A stretch of 64,000 nt of DNA from Aurifilum marmelostoma (lineage: Eukaryota > Ascomycota > Sordariomycetes > Diaporthales > Cryphonectriaceae), in assembly GCA_027559495.1 (NCBI GenBank), contig JAMXSV010000023.1, forward strand, positions 806,001-870,000. The letters are read 5' to 3'. Shown here piece by piece: positions 1-10,977 of this stretch. Position numbers and translations under genes: made by a program. Each line of letters opens with the position of its first letter. Positions within the stretch are counted from its first letter, which is position 1. Below the pieces are notes generated by a model, which had not been told where the DNA came from, made no database searches, and saw nothing but the letters and a program-made list of their open reading frames with translations.

Positions 1-214
1 CTTGGGTCTCTTCCACAAGGACAAAGAGGTGCGTGTCAAGACAGCGGAACTGCTGGACCGCATCGGCGAGCACGAGGCGGGCCAGCACTGGTGGAGGGGC
101 ATGTCGCGATTTGAGAAGCTGGCGTATATGCGCATCAAGAGGGAAGCAGAGGCCGAGGCAAAGACCAAGTCGAACGGCGATGGGTCTATTCCTGAGGAGA
201 GGAGGGTCAGCTGA
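1..214 (+). CDS. 3' end of an unidentified gene (helical-repeat-like C-terminus)
   Basis: An open frame enters from the left edge and ends at a TGA at 212-214, giving about 70 C-terminal residues. They read as amphipathic helices (KDKEVRVKTAELLDRIGEHE, then GMSRFEKLAYMRIKREAEAEAK) followed by a charged tail. The first part resembles the end of a HEAT/ARM-type helical repeat, but I do not recognise the protein. Codon use is GC-rich as in the neighbouring genes, and charged residues are periodic, which supports real coding. The start and most of the protein lie outside the window. It converges on the S-formylglutathione hydrolase gene, with about 400 bp between the stop codons. Confidence 0.6.
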   Translation, partial: LGLFHKDKEVRVKTAELLDRIGEHEAGQHWWRGMSRFEKLAYMRIKREAEAEAKTKSNGDGSIPEERRVS

Positions 215-617
215 CGAGGAGCATGAGGAGGAGAGGTTTCTCCTGAAAGGGAAAGATTTTGGGGCTGCTGCTTGGAGTTCAGGCTCTTGTCTGGCCGCAC
301 AGGCAAGGAGTCTCGGGCGCGCTTGAGACATTTTTCTGCGGGTCATTCGCTATGTCGCTCATCTTGCTTCTCTGCATATGGACATTCTGGTTGGGAAATT
401 TTTTTTTTTTCTTTTTCTTTTTTGGAGCTGTCTGTTCTAGACTATCGCGAACGCTTCTGCTTCATCATTTTTGCATGCGGATCAGATCCAACAAACCTAA
501 ATATACCACTCTCGCTCGTTGCTCTTCACAACGCTGGAACCTGCCTTCCAGAGAAACCGCACCACGCAATTCTGCTTCCCATGTGCAATCACGTTGGGTC
601 ATCTATCATCAAGCGGG
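215..617. other. Convergent intergenic region
   Basis: This gap lies between the stop codons of two genes that face each other, so it should hold both 3' UTRs. A T-rich run with a few C interruptions sits at about 400-422. I see no further gene or RNA element. Confidence 0.6.
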
Positions 618-1649
618 CTAGGCCTTCAGGAACTTGGCGGCATGCGCAACATGCTCGTCGCTGAAGCTGGCCATGAAGAAGTACGAGTGATCGTAGCCTT
701 CCTGGTACCGCAGGGTGAAGCCCTCCGCCAGGCCGGCCTCCTTGACGGCGGCCTCGAGGTTCTCGGGCAGCAGCTGCTTCTGCTTGTAGAAATTGTCACC
801 GGTGCCGACGTCGACGAGCATGTTGAGCGGGCCGCCCTTCCAGCCCTTGACCAGCTCGGTGGCGTCGTGCTTCTTCCAGGCCTCCCTGTCGGCGTCGCCC
901 AGGTAGCCGGCGAAGGCCTTCTGGCCCCAGGGGCAGTTGATGGGGTTGGAGATGGGCGCAAAGGCCGAGACGGACTTGTAGGCGCCGGGGTGCTTGAGGT
1001 ACAGGGTCAGGGCGCCGTGGCCGCCCATGGAGTGGCCCGTGATGGAGACGCGGCCGCGGTCGAGCTTGTCTGCGAAGGCGGCGAAGACGAGGTCCGGCAG
1101 CTCGCGGGTCAGGTAGGACTCCATCCTGTAGTTGGCGTCGAAGGGGGCGCGGGTGGCGTCGACGTAGAAGGAGGCGGCCTCGCCAAAGTCCCAGCTGTCG
1201 CGCTCGCCGGGCAGGTCGAGGCCGCGCGGGGAGGTGTCCGGGTAGAGGACGGCGAGGCCGTGGGCGCTGGCGGCGTGCTGGAAGAAGCCCTTCTCGGTGC
1301 AGTTGTCCGGGGAGCAGGTCAGGCCCGAGAGGTAGATGAGGAGGGGCACCTTCTTGCCGTCGCGGGTGGCGGCGGGGGGCAGGTAGAGGTTGAGGTTCAT
1401 CGGGGTGCCGGTCGTGGCGGACTGGTGGGTGAGCTTGAGGAGGGTCCCGCCGAAGGAGGCGATGGTGGCCTTGGTCTCGAACGCCATCTTGAGCGGTGGG
1501 GAGGTGGTGGACGAGGACGAGAGGTGTCTGGCTAGCTGGAAGAGCCTTGTTGAGGAGAAGAAGGGAGGGGTTGTTGGAGTGGTCGACGAGGCGGCGGTGG
1601 TGGTGGTTAGTGCGGGGGTGTGTCGTTGGATGTTGTTCAGAAATCTCAT
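618..1649 (-). CDS. S-formylglutathione hydrolase (esterase D family)
   Basis: This enzyme hydrolyses S-formylglutathione to formate and glutathione, the last step of glutathione-dependent formaldehyde detoxification. It has the alpha/beta-hydrolase fold of the esterase D family. The frame is intronless, 343 codons. Counting from the first ATG, the nucleophile elbow GHSMGG puts the catalytic Ser at 207; Asp285 (VGTGDNF) and His321 (YDHSYF) fit the rest of the triad. The family cysteine motif LSGLTC and the acidic ERDSWDFGEAASFY segment are also present. The core (about 289 residues) starts at a second in-frame ATG at 1487. The 54 residues before it are rich in Ser, Thr and Arg with no acidic residue, like a mitochondrial presequence. 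Alternative starts could give organellar and cytosolic forms; this is inference. Family assignment is secure. Confidence 0.95.
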   Translation of the reverse strand: MRFLNNIQRHTPALTTTTAASSTTPTTPPFFSSTRLFQLARHLSSSSTTSPPLKMAFETKATIASFGGTLLKLTHQSATTGTPMNLNLYLPPAATRDGKKVPLLIYLSGLTCSPDNCTEKGFFQHAASAHGLAVLYPDTSPRGLDLPGERDSWDFGEAASFYVDATRAPFDANYRMESYLTRELPDLVFAAFADKLDRGRVSITGHSMGGHGALTLYLKHPGAYKSVSAFAPISNPINCPWGQKAFAGYLGDADREAWKKHDATELVKGWKGGPLNMLVDVGTGDNFYKQKQLLPENLEAAVKEAGLAEGFTLRYQEGYDHSYFFMASFSDEHVAHAAKFLKA

Positions 1650-2383
1650 GAAGCTTTAGAAGAAGAAATTGGGGGGTATCATGTATGTATTTGACCTTAT
1701 CGTGAGGAATTCAGAGAGTAGTAGGTGGGTAGATATTCTGACATGAATTGGGCTGCCTTGGCGGTTCTTTCTCCTCCTTTCCCTCTTTTTTTGATTTTTT
1801 TTTCCTTCCTCCAACCTGTGTGCCCAGAGACGAGAGAGACAGTCCGTTCCATATAAAGTCAAACCCCAATGCCCAGGTGCCAATGCCTCGTTGCCCATCC
1901 AATTCCGTATCTGCGATATCGACCGCTGGATGCCGAGTAAACTCCATGAGGCCCCGTAGAGTACTACCGTGTTAGTGGTAGGTAATAGAAAGAGCTTCCC
2001 CTCCCCAACCCCGCCATTCAGCGCCGGTCGAGGGCCGACCCCACTCCCACAGAGGCCCGGCACCTGGCAGGCAAGCAAACATCAAGGACCAAGACGTCAT
2101 TAGGACAGGGGTACCGCTGCAAAAGGAAAAGTGCTTGGGTATGACCCCCCCCCTCCCCTGCAAACCCTCTCTATCCCAAACGGTCGAGTCGCCCATCCAA
2201 TCCATCATCCCTTGTGCATACACGAATTTGTCCATCCCTCTCTTGCATTGCATTGCATTGCCGCACATGCCACACTCTTGATCACACATGACAAGGGTTG
2301 GTGTCGCCGCCTCATCGAGATAAGCCTTCTCTCATCCTTCCCCCCCCCCCTTTTTTTTTTGTTCTTTTCTTTTTCTTTCTACC
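1650..2383. other. Intergenic region (promoter of the hydrolase, 3' side of the secreted-protein gene)
   Basis: Both flanking genes are on the minus strand, so this holds the upstream region of the S-formylglutathione hydrolase and the 3' UTR of the small secreted protein. It contains T-rich runs at 1786-1802, a C10T10 run at 2341-2360 and a short GCATT repeat near 2247. No convincing reading frame is seen. Confidence 0.5.
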
Positions 2384-2850
2384 TCAGACCTCGGGCGTCA
2401 CGCCTTTGTAGCAGGTAAACGACTCGATCAGGTTATTCCAGCCGCCCGCCGTGAAGTTGGACTTGGCCGTGGTGTTGTACGAGACGGCACCGTAGGTGCA
2501 GCCTTCTGGGGACCTGCAGATGCCGCCGCACGAGTACAGGTACGGATAGCAGTAGAACTCCTCGCCGTCCGGGGAAAAGGTGGAGGCGTTCTGGTAGTAG
2601 GGGGCCGTGAGGTTGGTGCACTGGCCCAGCTCTACTACGATGTGGGTGCAGCTGCCTGTTGCGTCGATGCCGTTGCAGATGAGGACCTGTTTGGAGATGA
2701 AGGTGTGAGTATTTGACAAGCATGTTGTTGCTTCAGTGAGGGAGAGGAGGGGCGGACACGACTTACACCGCCGAGCTGACGCTTCAAGATTGGGGTGGCT
2801 ACGGAGAGCACAGCGGTCATAAGGACCGTCACGTAGGTGAGGAACTGCAT
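2384..2850 (-). CDS. Small secreted cysteine-rich protein (effector-like, unknown function)
   Basis: Two exons, 2850-2767 and 2686-2384, join across an 80-bp intron (donor GTAAGT, acceptor ACAG) to give 128 residues. The first about 20 residues (MQFLTYVTVLMTAVLSVATP) form a typical signal peptide. Lys-Arg follows at 23-24, a Kex2-type processing site. The mature part of about 104 residues has eight cysteines, enough for four disulfides, and four N-glycosylation sequons (NLT, NAS, NTT, NFT). It has no membrane segment and no lysine-rich tail. I recognise no named family. The overall design matches small secreted cysteine-rich proteins of ascomycetes, some of which are effectors or cell-wall proteins; that role is inference. 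The splice junction restores the frame exactly and the signal peptide and cysteine-rich part fit together, so the gene model is sound. Confidence 0.82.
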
Positions 2851-4582
2851 CGTGACTTTGGGTGGTAGGTTCAATGGGTGAAGATGAGCAGCGGCAAGCC
2901 TTGGGAAGAGGAGTAGCTGTAGCAGGAATTCGCGAGAGTAGTGAGACCGGAAGGGAACGACTTCGGATATATATATATGTACATATGTATATATATCTGC
3001 AAAGCCGGTGTTCCGGGGTACGTGCAGGGCAAATAAGAATGTAAAAAGCACTAGAGTGATCCGTTGCTCAGACCTTTTTTTTCAAGGTTACTTGCTCACG
3101 CTCAACAAAAGATAAAGATGGGACGGAGTGGGTATCGTAAGACACGCAGGATCGTGAAGCGAGCACACGAGAGGAACAAGGACCAGACGGGATCGTGCAT
3201 ATATCCGGAGGCTGGCTGCAGATAGGTTATTTGTGGGAAGACGCTTGCAACGCACACACATCCCCACACCCTATGGCAAACCAACGGTTCGACGCTTCTT
3301 TTTTTTTCCTTCCTTTTTTTCTTCTTCTTCTTTCCTTCTTGCCCTCCTCTATACGAGAAATACTACTATGCAGTAGAGCTGGAGGGGCCAGAGTAGTATC
3401 ACCAAACTAGCACCGCCCAACATGATGCATGATCATCAATTCCCATTCAGAATCAGGATAGTAACATCATGACCACCCGAGAAAAAAAAGGTAGACTAGT
3501 GAAGAAAAAAGGCCCCCTTTCTCTCCCCCCACGAAAACCCCCTTGGATTCTCTAATCTGTTTTCGTGACGCAACTGTTCAAATTACTGAACTAACAAACC
3601 CCCCCCCCCTTCGTCAATCATCTTCCCAACTGAGGGAAAGGAGAAGAAGGGGTGGAGGGCCAGCACAAGGAAAAAACGGCTGGGCCGCCAGACAGCGCCC
3701 GTAGACCCCGGCTGACGATCGTCAAATCGGAATTCAAACGTTGCTGAACAAGAATAAGAAGGGCTTGGGAAAAAGGGGGGCGGTGGGTTGGACAGACGTC
3801 ACCGGCCCTCGACTTATTGGGTCTCCCCATTGTCACGGAACACTTTAACCTCGCATCCTGACAGGATGACAGCTGCTCACCACACACCCGAGATCAAAGG
3901 GAATCCAAGGGAATGAACACAATCCAGGCGTACATAGTAATTCAGATACGAAAGGGAAAAAAAAAACCCCCGACGATGCAGGTCAGCCCTAGCTTGGCGC
4001 AGATACGGGATACGAAGAAGGAGCTGATCAGTTCATCCTCTTCCGCCCCTTCCCTTCAGGTGCCCCCGAGGAACGGAATCCACACGTCATGCACCGCCGT
4101 CCACAGCTAAGTATCCATTTTCCTCCCTCGTTTCTACGTCCTCTAGACCATATTCCATTGTCAAGAATGATCAGGTTCGTCTCTCATTCGTCCTTGTAGC
4201 CGGGTATCCCAGTCTGTGCCATGAAACTTTTGACTACGATTACATATGTTTCCCGCGGGGACAAGGGATCGTCGTTTTGTTTCGTGAGATTGCAGGATTC
4301 CGGCCCCTGGTATGACTGGACGTCAGTCTGTCTCCCTCCTCTCTCTCTCTCTCTCTCTCGGGAGGAAAAGACCGGTCAACGGTGTCTCAGGGATTGTACA
4401 AGAGTTCCTCAGCTGAACCTTGCAGCCCACGGCAACGCATACAGTACACACGCACACGCCTCCCTTGGCGCCCTTCAGCTGCGAATGCGAGCGCACGGCA
4501 GTGTGAGGTGCTGGCTAGCGATGAACTCGGTTGCAACCCCACAAGACAGCGAGGTTATCGTAGGACCGATCCGACACGACAC

Positions 4583-4625
<43 letters not shown>

Positions 4626-5310
4626 CCTCCTCTTCTAGCTTTTGACTCACTATTGATCTATTGACTGCATAGTACATCTGCTATCTGTTGGATGTCTTTT
4701 CTAACCGACCACTCACGGCTCTGCTCGGGGCCAAGGCATGTGCCGCTGGCGTGATTCTCGTGGTGATTGTCTCACGATGAACAAAGACCACCTGCCTTTT
4801 TCTTTTTTTTTTCTCCGGCTCGTATCCAACGTGCCAACGCACCACAAAGTAATAAACTATTAGGAGACTTTCCCATTCTTATCTCCCGGCCATGATCAGG
4901 TCCGGTAAGAAGCCGTCTCTTATCCCTGGCTGTGCTTTTGCTCTTTCTGTCAACGCGCGCCGTATAGAAAAAATGCGTCTTTATCTATTGAGGGGGTATC
5001 AAGATGCTGGGTGCTTCTCTTCTTTCCAATCGCGCCCCTTGTCTTTCGCAGCCATGCAAAGACTTCCAGCATGTGATGATCTCCTTTCGCCATCATCATG
5101 CTCTTGTGTACCGCCTGTCATTTTGCGTGTGGTGTGCCAAGGACATCTTGAAATATAACTCTCTCTCGCTTGCGTCCCATCGCTGGCAAGATCTAGCTTG
5201 GATGTCATCGGACCGTCAAGGAGGGGTGATCTCCAAGCTGACGAGTACTGGAAATCCATGTTGTTTGAAGGTGCGTGCCTTCGCCAGGGTGCTCATCTGG
5301 TGGGAACCGT
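2851..5310. other. 2.5-kb stretch without a convincing gene
   Basis: This lies between the 5' end of the secreted-protein gene and the 3' end of the acyltransferase gene, both on the minus strand. It holds an alternating TA/TG tract at 2967-2998, CT-rich runs at 3297-3340 and 4339-4360, a C10 run near 3600 and a (CA)n microsatellite at 4584-4623. Short open frames here are shadows of low-complexity sequence, and I see no paired splice sites that assemble a protein. The part just before 2850 should hold the promoter of the secreted-protein gene. Confidence 0.5.
4584..4623. repeat. (CA)n microsatellite
   Basis: About 20 perfect CA dinucleotides lie in intergenic DNA, preceded by a short GACAC-type lead-in. 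It is likely length-polymorphic between isolates. Confidence 0.95.
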
Positions 5311-6281
5311 TCACTGCTTGAGGTCGACACCACTGGCCTTGACTGTAGATGCTGGTATGGGTGCTTCCTTTCCTCGAGCCGTGTATGTGAGATTGATGAT
5401 CTCCTTCAGCATCAGCTCCCGCGTCCTCGTGCAGAGCTCATCGACATCCGCCGAGGTCAGACCGGTAGTCTGGATGGGCTCGAGAGCTACAAGACAGAAA
5501 AAAAAAAGGTCAGCCCCCGTCGTTTCATCCTGATTGGTGTTTTTGCCTCTTCGGTGGGAAGCCTACCTTTACAGGGGATTTTGCCCGACTCGAAGACATA
5601 GTCCTTGGGATGCAGCACATGGCTATAGTTGGCGGCTACCACAGGCACGATCGGGACCTGCGCCTGGACGGCCAGGTGGAAGGCGCCCTTCTTGAAGGGC
5701 AGCAGCATGGGCTCCTTGGCATAGCTCCGGGTGCCCTCGGGGAACATGTACACGCTCTGCTTCATGTTGGTCATCTGGTCCGCGGCGCCCTTCATGGCCT
5801 CCCGGGCGTCCTTGCTGTTCTTGCGGTCGATGAAGATGGCGCCGCTCAGGGTCATGAACCAGCCCAGGAAGGGGGTCTTCTTCAGGCTGCTCTTGGCCGT
5901 CACGCTGCAGTACTTGGGGAACATGCACCCCAGCATGAGCACGTCGAGCTCCGTCTGGTGGTTGCCGATGAAGACGGCCGGGCGCGTCCTGTCGAGGTAG
6001 CCGTTGGGGTCGATGACCTCAAAGGTGACGCCCGTGGTCGCGGCCATGACGTACTTGAAGCAGCGCGCCGTGGCCCATGGTGATATCTGCCTGAGGCCCA
6101 GGGCGCCGAGGACGACGGACGCGACGACACCGTACAGCGCGCAGAAGACGAGCGACATGTAGGACGCCAGGCAGCGGGCGGCGAAGCCCGCCTTGGAGGA
6201 CATCGGGGAGAGCGCGTAGAGGGCCGTCGTGAGGGCCGTGTAGCCTCCCAGGAAGTATCCCAGGTAGCTCAGGAGGTACAT
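5311..6281 (-). CDS. SLC1: 1-acyl-sn-glycerol-3-phosphate acyltransferase (SLC1/PlsC family)
   Basis: It acylates lysophosphatidic acid to phosphatidic acid in glycerolipid synthesis, normally at the endoplasmic reticulum or lipid droplets. Exon 1 (6281-5567) and exon 2 (5486-5311) join across an 80-bp intron (GTAGGC...GTAG) to give 296 residues. Hydrophobic segments at about 3-24 and 40-62 fit the N-terminal membrane anchor. The acyltransferase motifs are clear: NHQTELD (His108, Asp113), the GAIFIDR block at 148-153 and FPEGTRS at 180-186, followed by the LPFKKGAF and VPIVPV segments. I chose ATG 6281 because translation there opens directly into the membrane anchor; the frame continues open upstream without an ATG. 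The last exon ends in a helical tail that follows ACEIPIQT-like sequence (LEPIQTTGL). The upstream region is shared with the divergent DENN gene. Confidence 0.95.
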
Positions 6282-7234
6282 TGCTCGAGAGGCGGTAGAA
6301 GGCGAGGTCTGGGCACGGGCGGTGGGTCGTCTCTTCGAAGAGGAGGATCTTGCTAGGGGTGCTTTTCCCGGAGAAACGCCCACAGGTTAGTTATAAGGCC
6401 GTGTCTCTGGAGGCTCTGATTCGGCACATGACGGCCCCGATCAGGGCAGGGGGACAAGATGGAGCATGTGAAATCTGTGTATTTAAGAAAGAAGAAAAAA
6501 AAATAATAATAAAAATAAATAAAAAATACCTGGTGGGATTGCTGTCTGGCGGTGGTGGTGGCTGCTGCCGGTCAGGTCGGTGTGGGGCCCTTTGATCAGG
6601 GGAGCATGAGAAGGGTGTCTGATGCAGCCAAGTTCATGAAGTGGCTGGCCTGTCGCTGTCAAGACCAGGGCAAGCTCAGGTCAGGTGTGAGGAGAGGTGG
6701 CTAGGTGTGTGCGTAAACCGGCAAAGGATGTGTGTCGTCAGTCAGCTGGCGCAAGTGGTGGACAGCAGTGAGGAGGAGGACTCGATGGAGAAGATCATCA
6801 AATGACCCCACCAAAAAGTTGTCGGGGCTGGGACAACCGCACAGCAAGCAGCTGGCCGAGGCTTCTTCTCCTCACGGCTTAGCGCTGCCGGTTTGTTGGG
6901 GTAGTGGGCATCAGCCCCCTGTACCAGCACGCCTCAGCGGCTTACCTCTTCCCCTAGGTTACCTGGAAAGAGACCCTAGAGGGCCGGCGGCAGTACAAGC
7001 CTAACGGTACATTTCCAGCAGGGGGGTCATCCTCGAGTCTGGTCACGACATGTACATAGCCGAACATGATTTCAGGTACATAGATTCAGTCTTGTCAGGG
7101 TCAATAAGCCTATGAATTCTGTTTGGCATTGTGCAAGCTACATCCCGTATGGAGATCAGCGCAAGTAGAGCAAGTCGGAATTGTAAACCCTGGCTTGTGA
7201 TCGAGACTGGACGGGGGTCTGGCGTGGGGAGCAA

Positions 7235-7259
7235 GTAGTAGTAGTAGTAGTAGTAGTAG
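7235..7259. repeat. (TAG)n trinucleotide microsatellite
   Basis: About eight perfect AGT/TAG units lie in the divergent promoter region between the acyltransferase and DENN-protein genes. Confidence 0.9.
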
Positions 7260-7681
7260 GCCCAAGACCCCCCTCCGTAGCCGGCATATGCTCGTTCTCG
7301 CGGTGGTGGCCTGACACCAAACCTTATCTAGAAGTCACTTCGTCCTCGAGGATGAGATATGCCTGCTGCAGTCTCACCCCTAGTGTCACAGATGCATGCA
7401 TCGTGGCCCTGAATTATTTTGGGAACACCTTTTCTTGAGGACACATTAGCGGGACTCTGTCGCATCCCTCCTTGATGCTCAGCAGTCTGTGCTGTATCCT
7501 TACATCCTGCGACGTCCTTGGCCTGGGTGACGCGACGCCGTAGGCCTCTCTTGAAGATGATCCCGTCGCGACGATAATCGTGATTCGAGATTCGAGACTG
7601 CCGCCCCCCCTCTCGAAGATCGACCAGACAATTACTCTCTCTCTCCCTCTCTATCCCATCTCCTTCTCTCGCTCTCTCTCT

Positions 7682-7684
<3 letters not shown>

Positions 7685-7728
<44 letters not shown>
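7685..7728. repeat. (CA)22 microsatellite directly before a start codon
   Basis: Forty-four bases of perfect alternating A and C end six bases before the ATG of the DENN-protein gene. A CT-rich pyrimidine tract precedes it. It must lie in the 5' UTR or core promoter of that gene. Confidence 0.95.
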
Positions 7729-7731
<3 letters not shown>

Positions 7732-7734
7732 GCC

Positions 7735-9887
7735 ATGGCAGCACCAAGGAGAGGGCTGCAGGCCCAGTCATCCTCGCACTACCACACCCTCCCCGACCTG
7801 CCCTCCATCTCTGCGCTGTTCCTCATCGACTTCGACGTCAAGGCCGGGTACACCATCATATGGAAGCAGTCGGTCCCCGGCCTCGAGCTCGAGGGCGTGG
7901 TGGAATACAAGAGCCTGCCCTCGGGTTTGCACACCGTCTCTGAGGACCTGATCTACTTTGTGCACGAGGATGGCTACGCCGGCCTAAGCGCGTTCGTCAA
8001 CGCGCCCACCGACGAGGAAGGATCCCGCCACGCCCGCATGATCGCCGTCGGCGTGCTTGTGCCCCTCAGCTACGGGCGGCTGGGCAGGGCATGGCGGCAT
8101 GCTGAGGCGCTGAAGGACCTGGCTGCCAGGCTGGCTGTCGACCGCAAGCAGACGTCGGCGCTGGACGAGTACTGGGATATGTGCGGGACACGGGACCCAA
8201 GCCACCTGCCCGAGCCCATCAAGGACTCACCAATGGCATCGCCGGCGCTGGGCAAGAGGGCTCTTCCCAGGGGACACGTGAGGGACAGGTCTGTGTCGGA
8301 GGGAGGCGCGCTGATGCAGCCTGGGCACAGGTTATCGCCCTACCATCCAGCCTGGAGCCTGAACAATCTGTTGGATACTTTTGGGCCGTTGATCTTCCCC
8401 ATACAGAGGGCCGCATTGTTAAGGAAGCGCATCTTAATATCCACCCACACGCCCGTCAACGAGGCTTGTAATTTTGGTATGTTCTGTCTCCTGCTTTCTT
8501 CTAAATCCAGCTTTTTTGCCCCCTCGTCGCTCGCTGCTCACCATATTGGTTCTCGAAAGTGTACAATATCTCCGTCCTCGCCAATATACCATTCTCCGTC
8601 TTCGACCTCCTAGATCCCTCCGCCCCAGCCCAGAGGCTCCGTCCCCTCTTCACAATCGGTGTTCACGATATCCCCTTCCTCATGGCCGACAGCGCCAAAA
8701 GGCCAGGTCCGACGCCCGAGCAGCCATCGAGCCCGCTCGGCAGTGCCAGCTCCGGCTGGATCGCCTGCACGACCGACAGCATCCTTGCCATGAAGGATGA
8801 CCTGTGGGACGTCCTCATCACCATGCCCCAGGCGCAACCTGCCGCCAGCAGCACAAGGGAGAAAGTCTGGCCTACAGTCGAGTCACCCAAGGGTGTACCA
8901 GTCAGAGCGACCCAGCGCGACCTGCGCCGCTTCCGCACCCTCAAGGCCGGCTTGCGCCGTGTCGCCGCCGCCGCAACAGGCACCGCCGTAGCCGACGAGG
9001 ATGACGACGCGCCCACCACCACAACGAACGGAACCGAAGAAAGACCACTATCTGCCACCCCATACCAACACCGCCAGCCCCGCCTCTCCATCTCTTCTAT
9101 CAAGACAACCAGCTTCCTCCACAACGGTGACGACTCCCACACCCTCGCCGACGCCGCCGACAAGATCGTCGAGCCCGTGACGTGGGCCGCTCTTGCGTAC
9201 AGCGGGTTCATATGGTGGGCCTCGGCAGGCGAGCAGAGGCGGTCCGACGAGGCCGAGGAGGCGGCGCACGACAACGGGCTGCTGGCGGACCTAATACCAG
9301 GTCCCTCCCCCGGCAACCCGCCCCAGCAGCAGAGGCGACCCAGCGGCAGCTTCAACGTCACGGGCATGAGCGGCGGGCTGGGCGAGAGCACGACGTCTCT
9401 GACCGCGCGGCGGGCGACAACCACAGACGGAACCCCAGCATCTGTTATAGGCGGTGGCGGTCACAGTGGCGGTGGTGACGGGGCGGAGGAAGAAGAGGAA
9501 CGCGCTAGAGTCGAACTGGGCATCATTACCTACTTCCATCGTTTCACAGCCACCGTGCTCGGCGCCCTGGCCGAGCTGGTCGCTGCGACCGAGGCAGAGG
9601 AGGAAGAGGCCTACACAGACCTCGACCCCTCGCGAACCCAGTCTGAAGATGACGAGGGCGAGGAGTCAGAGCATCTCATCCCACAGGCGGCCCGAGTTGA
9701 TGAACGCGCCGCTGCCGCCGCTGCCGCCGAGGTCCGCGTAGATAGCGATGCCCTCGCGGCCATGGGTCTCGACGTCTGGAGCAACGCGGATGCTGCATTC
9801 GTGAGAGAGGTTGTCGCCTTGTACTTTGATCGGCGGGCGAGGGTGGAAGGGAAAGGTGTGGAGGTGTGTGGGTTGCGGGTCTGTTGA
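7735..9887 (+). CDS. DENND11/LCHN-like DENN-domain protein (AVL9/ANR2 relatives)
   Basis: Exon 1 (7735-8476) and exon 2 (8560-9887) join across an 83-bp intron (GTATGT...AAAG) to give 689 residues. The N-terminal block (ALFLIDFDVKAGYTIIWKQS, LEGVVEYKSLPSGLH, DLIYFVHEDGYAGLSAFVN) matches the upper DENN region of the LCHN/DENND11 family. The following segment (RMIAVGVLVPLSYGRLGRAWRH) and the post-intron block (ISVLANIPFSVFDLL) also fit. A second conserved part (WIACTTDSILAMKDDLWDVLITMP) corresponds to the fungal DUF4484 region. The family is linked to vesicle trafficking, by analogy with other DENN proteins that act on Rab GTPases; the substrate here is unknown. Disordered Ser/Pro/Glu-rich linkers separate the blocks. 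The ATG follows a (CA)22 tract and is the first in the conserved frame. Confidence 0.85.
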
Positions 9888-10977
9888 TGGAGGAACAGGA
9901 AAAATAAGAGGGTAAGGAAGGTAGTTTTGGGTTATCGTCTTCTTTTGCTTATACTTATATAAGACGTGATGGACCAGTGGGGAGGAAAGGTTCTGAACCA
10001 GGCAGTCAGAACAGTAAGTAGTAGGTGTACCATGTGGACGGAACTCGGGATACGTAGATGTGTAGCCAACCGGCTAGGTCAACGGTGTCTTCGTCTTTTC
10101 TTTTCTTCCCTTTCCTTACAGACTAGATCACACACACGCCTTTGAGATCCAGCCTCAACCAAAAGCGTTCTTCCTCATCATAACACAGCGAACACATCAC
10201 AGAATTGGAGGCGATATTTTCCATGAATTTAGGCTCGACCTTGGTCAAAGTCTAGCTGGGACATAAAACTCAGAACCCCTCAAGAAAACTTTCCGATCAT
10301 GATCTCATCATCCCTCGACATTTTCCCGTTCTTGAGATCTCGCTGCGTGCGGTCGTCGGAAAATGATTTCGCCTTGCCCAGGGAAAAGCTCAGATTCAGC
10401 TCACTCATACGAGTGTGTTGTCCGAGGCCGAGAAACAGGGCAAAGATTCCAGTGACCAGTCGCAATAAGAGCACGACACGTGCCCTTTCGAGGTTTCCGT
10501 CCATTTTCTCATTCACCCATCCCAAATCTCTGTCGCATTCATCCCATTCCACACTTTCTGTAATCCACTCTGTCCTTATTCCCAGATTCTTTTTCATTTC
10601 TTTTTCACATGCTGCAGTAAGGGTCCTGCCATTGATCTGGCGACCGAATCCAGATATTCAATCTCATACCTTCCCTTCCAGGTGCTGCGTGACATCAAAT
10701 GTCCTGTCGAGCGTCTCAACGACCAAGGCCTTGCAACACCTTCAACAAGAGCCCAACAGACCACGTAGATATCATCAGCTCTCTGGAAGGGATGACAGGA
10801 TAGCAACTCCGCCGTTATCGCATACTAAAGGTGCAGTTCCATCTCTCTCGTTGACTAGTCATGCCGACACCACAATCCACAATTAGGCCATCAGACTCAA
10901 GACGAGACAACATCTGCAACTTTTCAGCCTGTATGCCATTTCTCCTCGTCTAGGCCCTCAGCAGCGCCGGACGAGAA
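9888..10977. other. Convergent intergenic region
   Basis: This gap of about 1.1 kb lies between the stop codons of the DENN-protein gene (+) and the GNAT-domain gene (-). It should hold both 3' UTRs. Short frames here lack recognisable features or paired splice sites. Confidence 0.5.

Larger units (their letters stand above)
6282..7734. other. Divergent intergenic region between the acyltransferase and DENN-protein genes
   Basis: About 1.45 kb separates two genes transcribed away from each other, so it should carry both promoters. It holds an A-rich run at 6487-6530, a (TAG)n microsatellite at about 7235-7259, a CT-rich tract at about 7637-7682 and the (CA)22 tract at 7685-7728. No coding frame is convincing. 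Confidence 0.55.

Noticed and set aside
519..1535. 338-codon plus-strand frame, Gly/Val/Glu-rich
   Set aside because: It is the antisense shadow of the GC-rich S-formylglutathione hydrolase gene.
4221..4664. 147-codon plus-strand frame containing His-Thr repeats
   Set aside because: The His-Thr part is the (CA)n microsatellite in translation, and the rest has no domain or codon bias.
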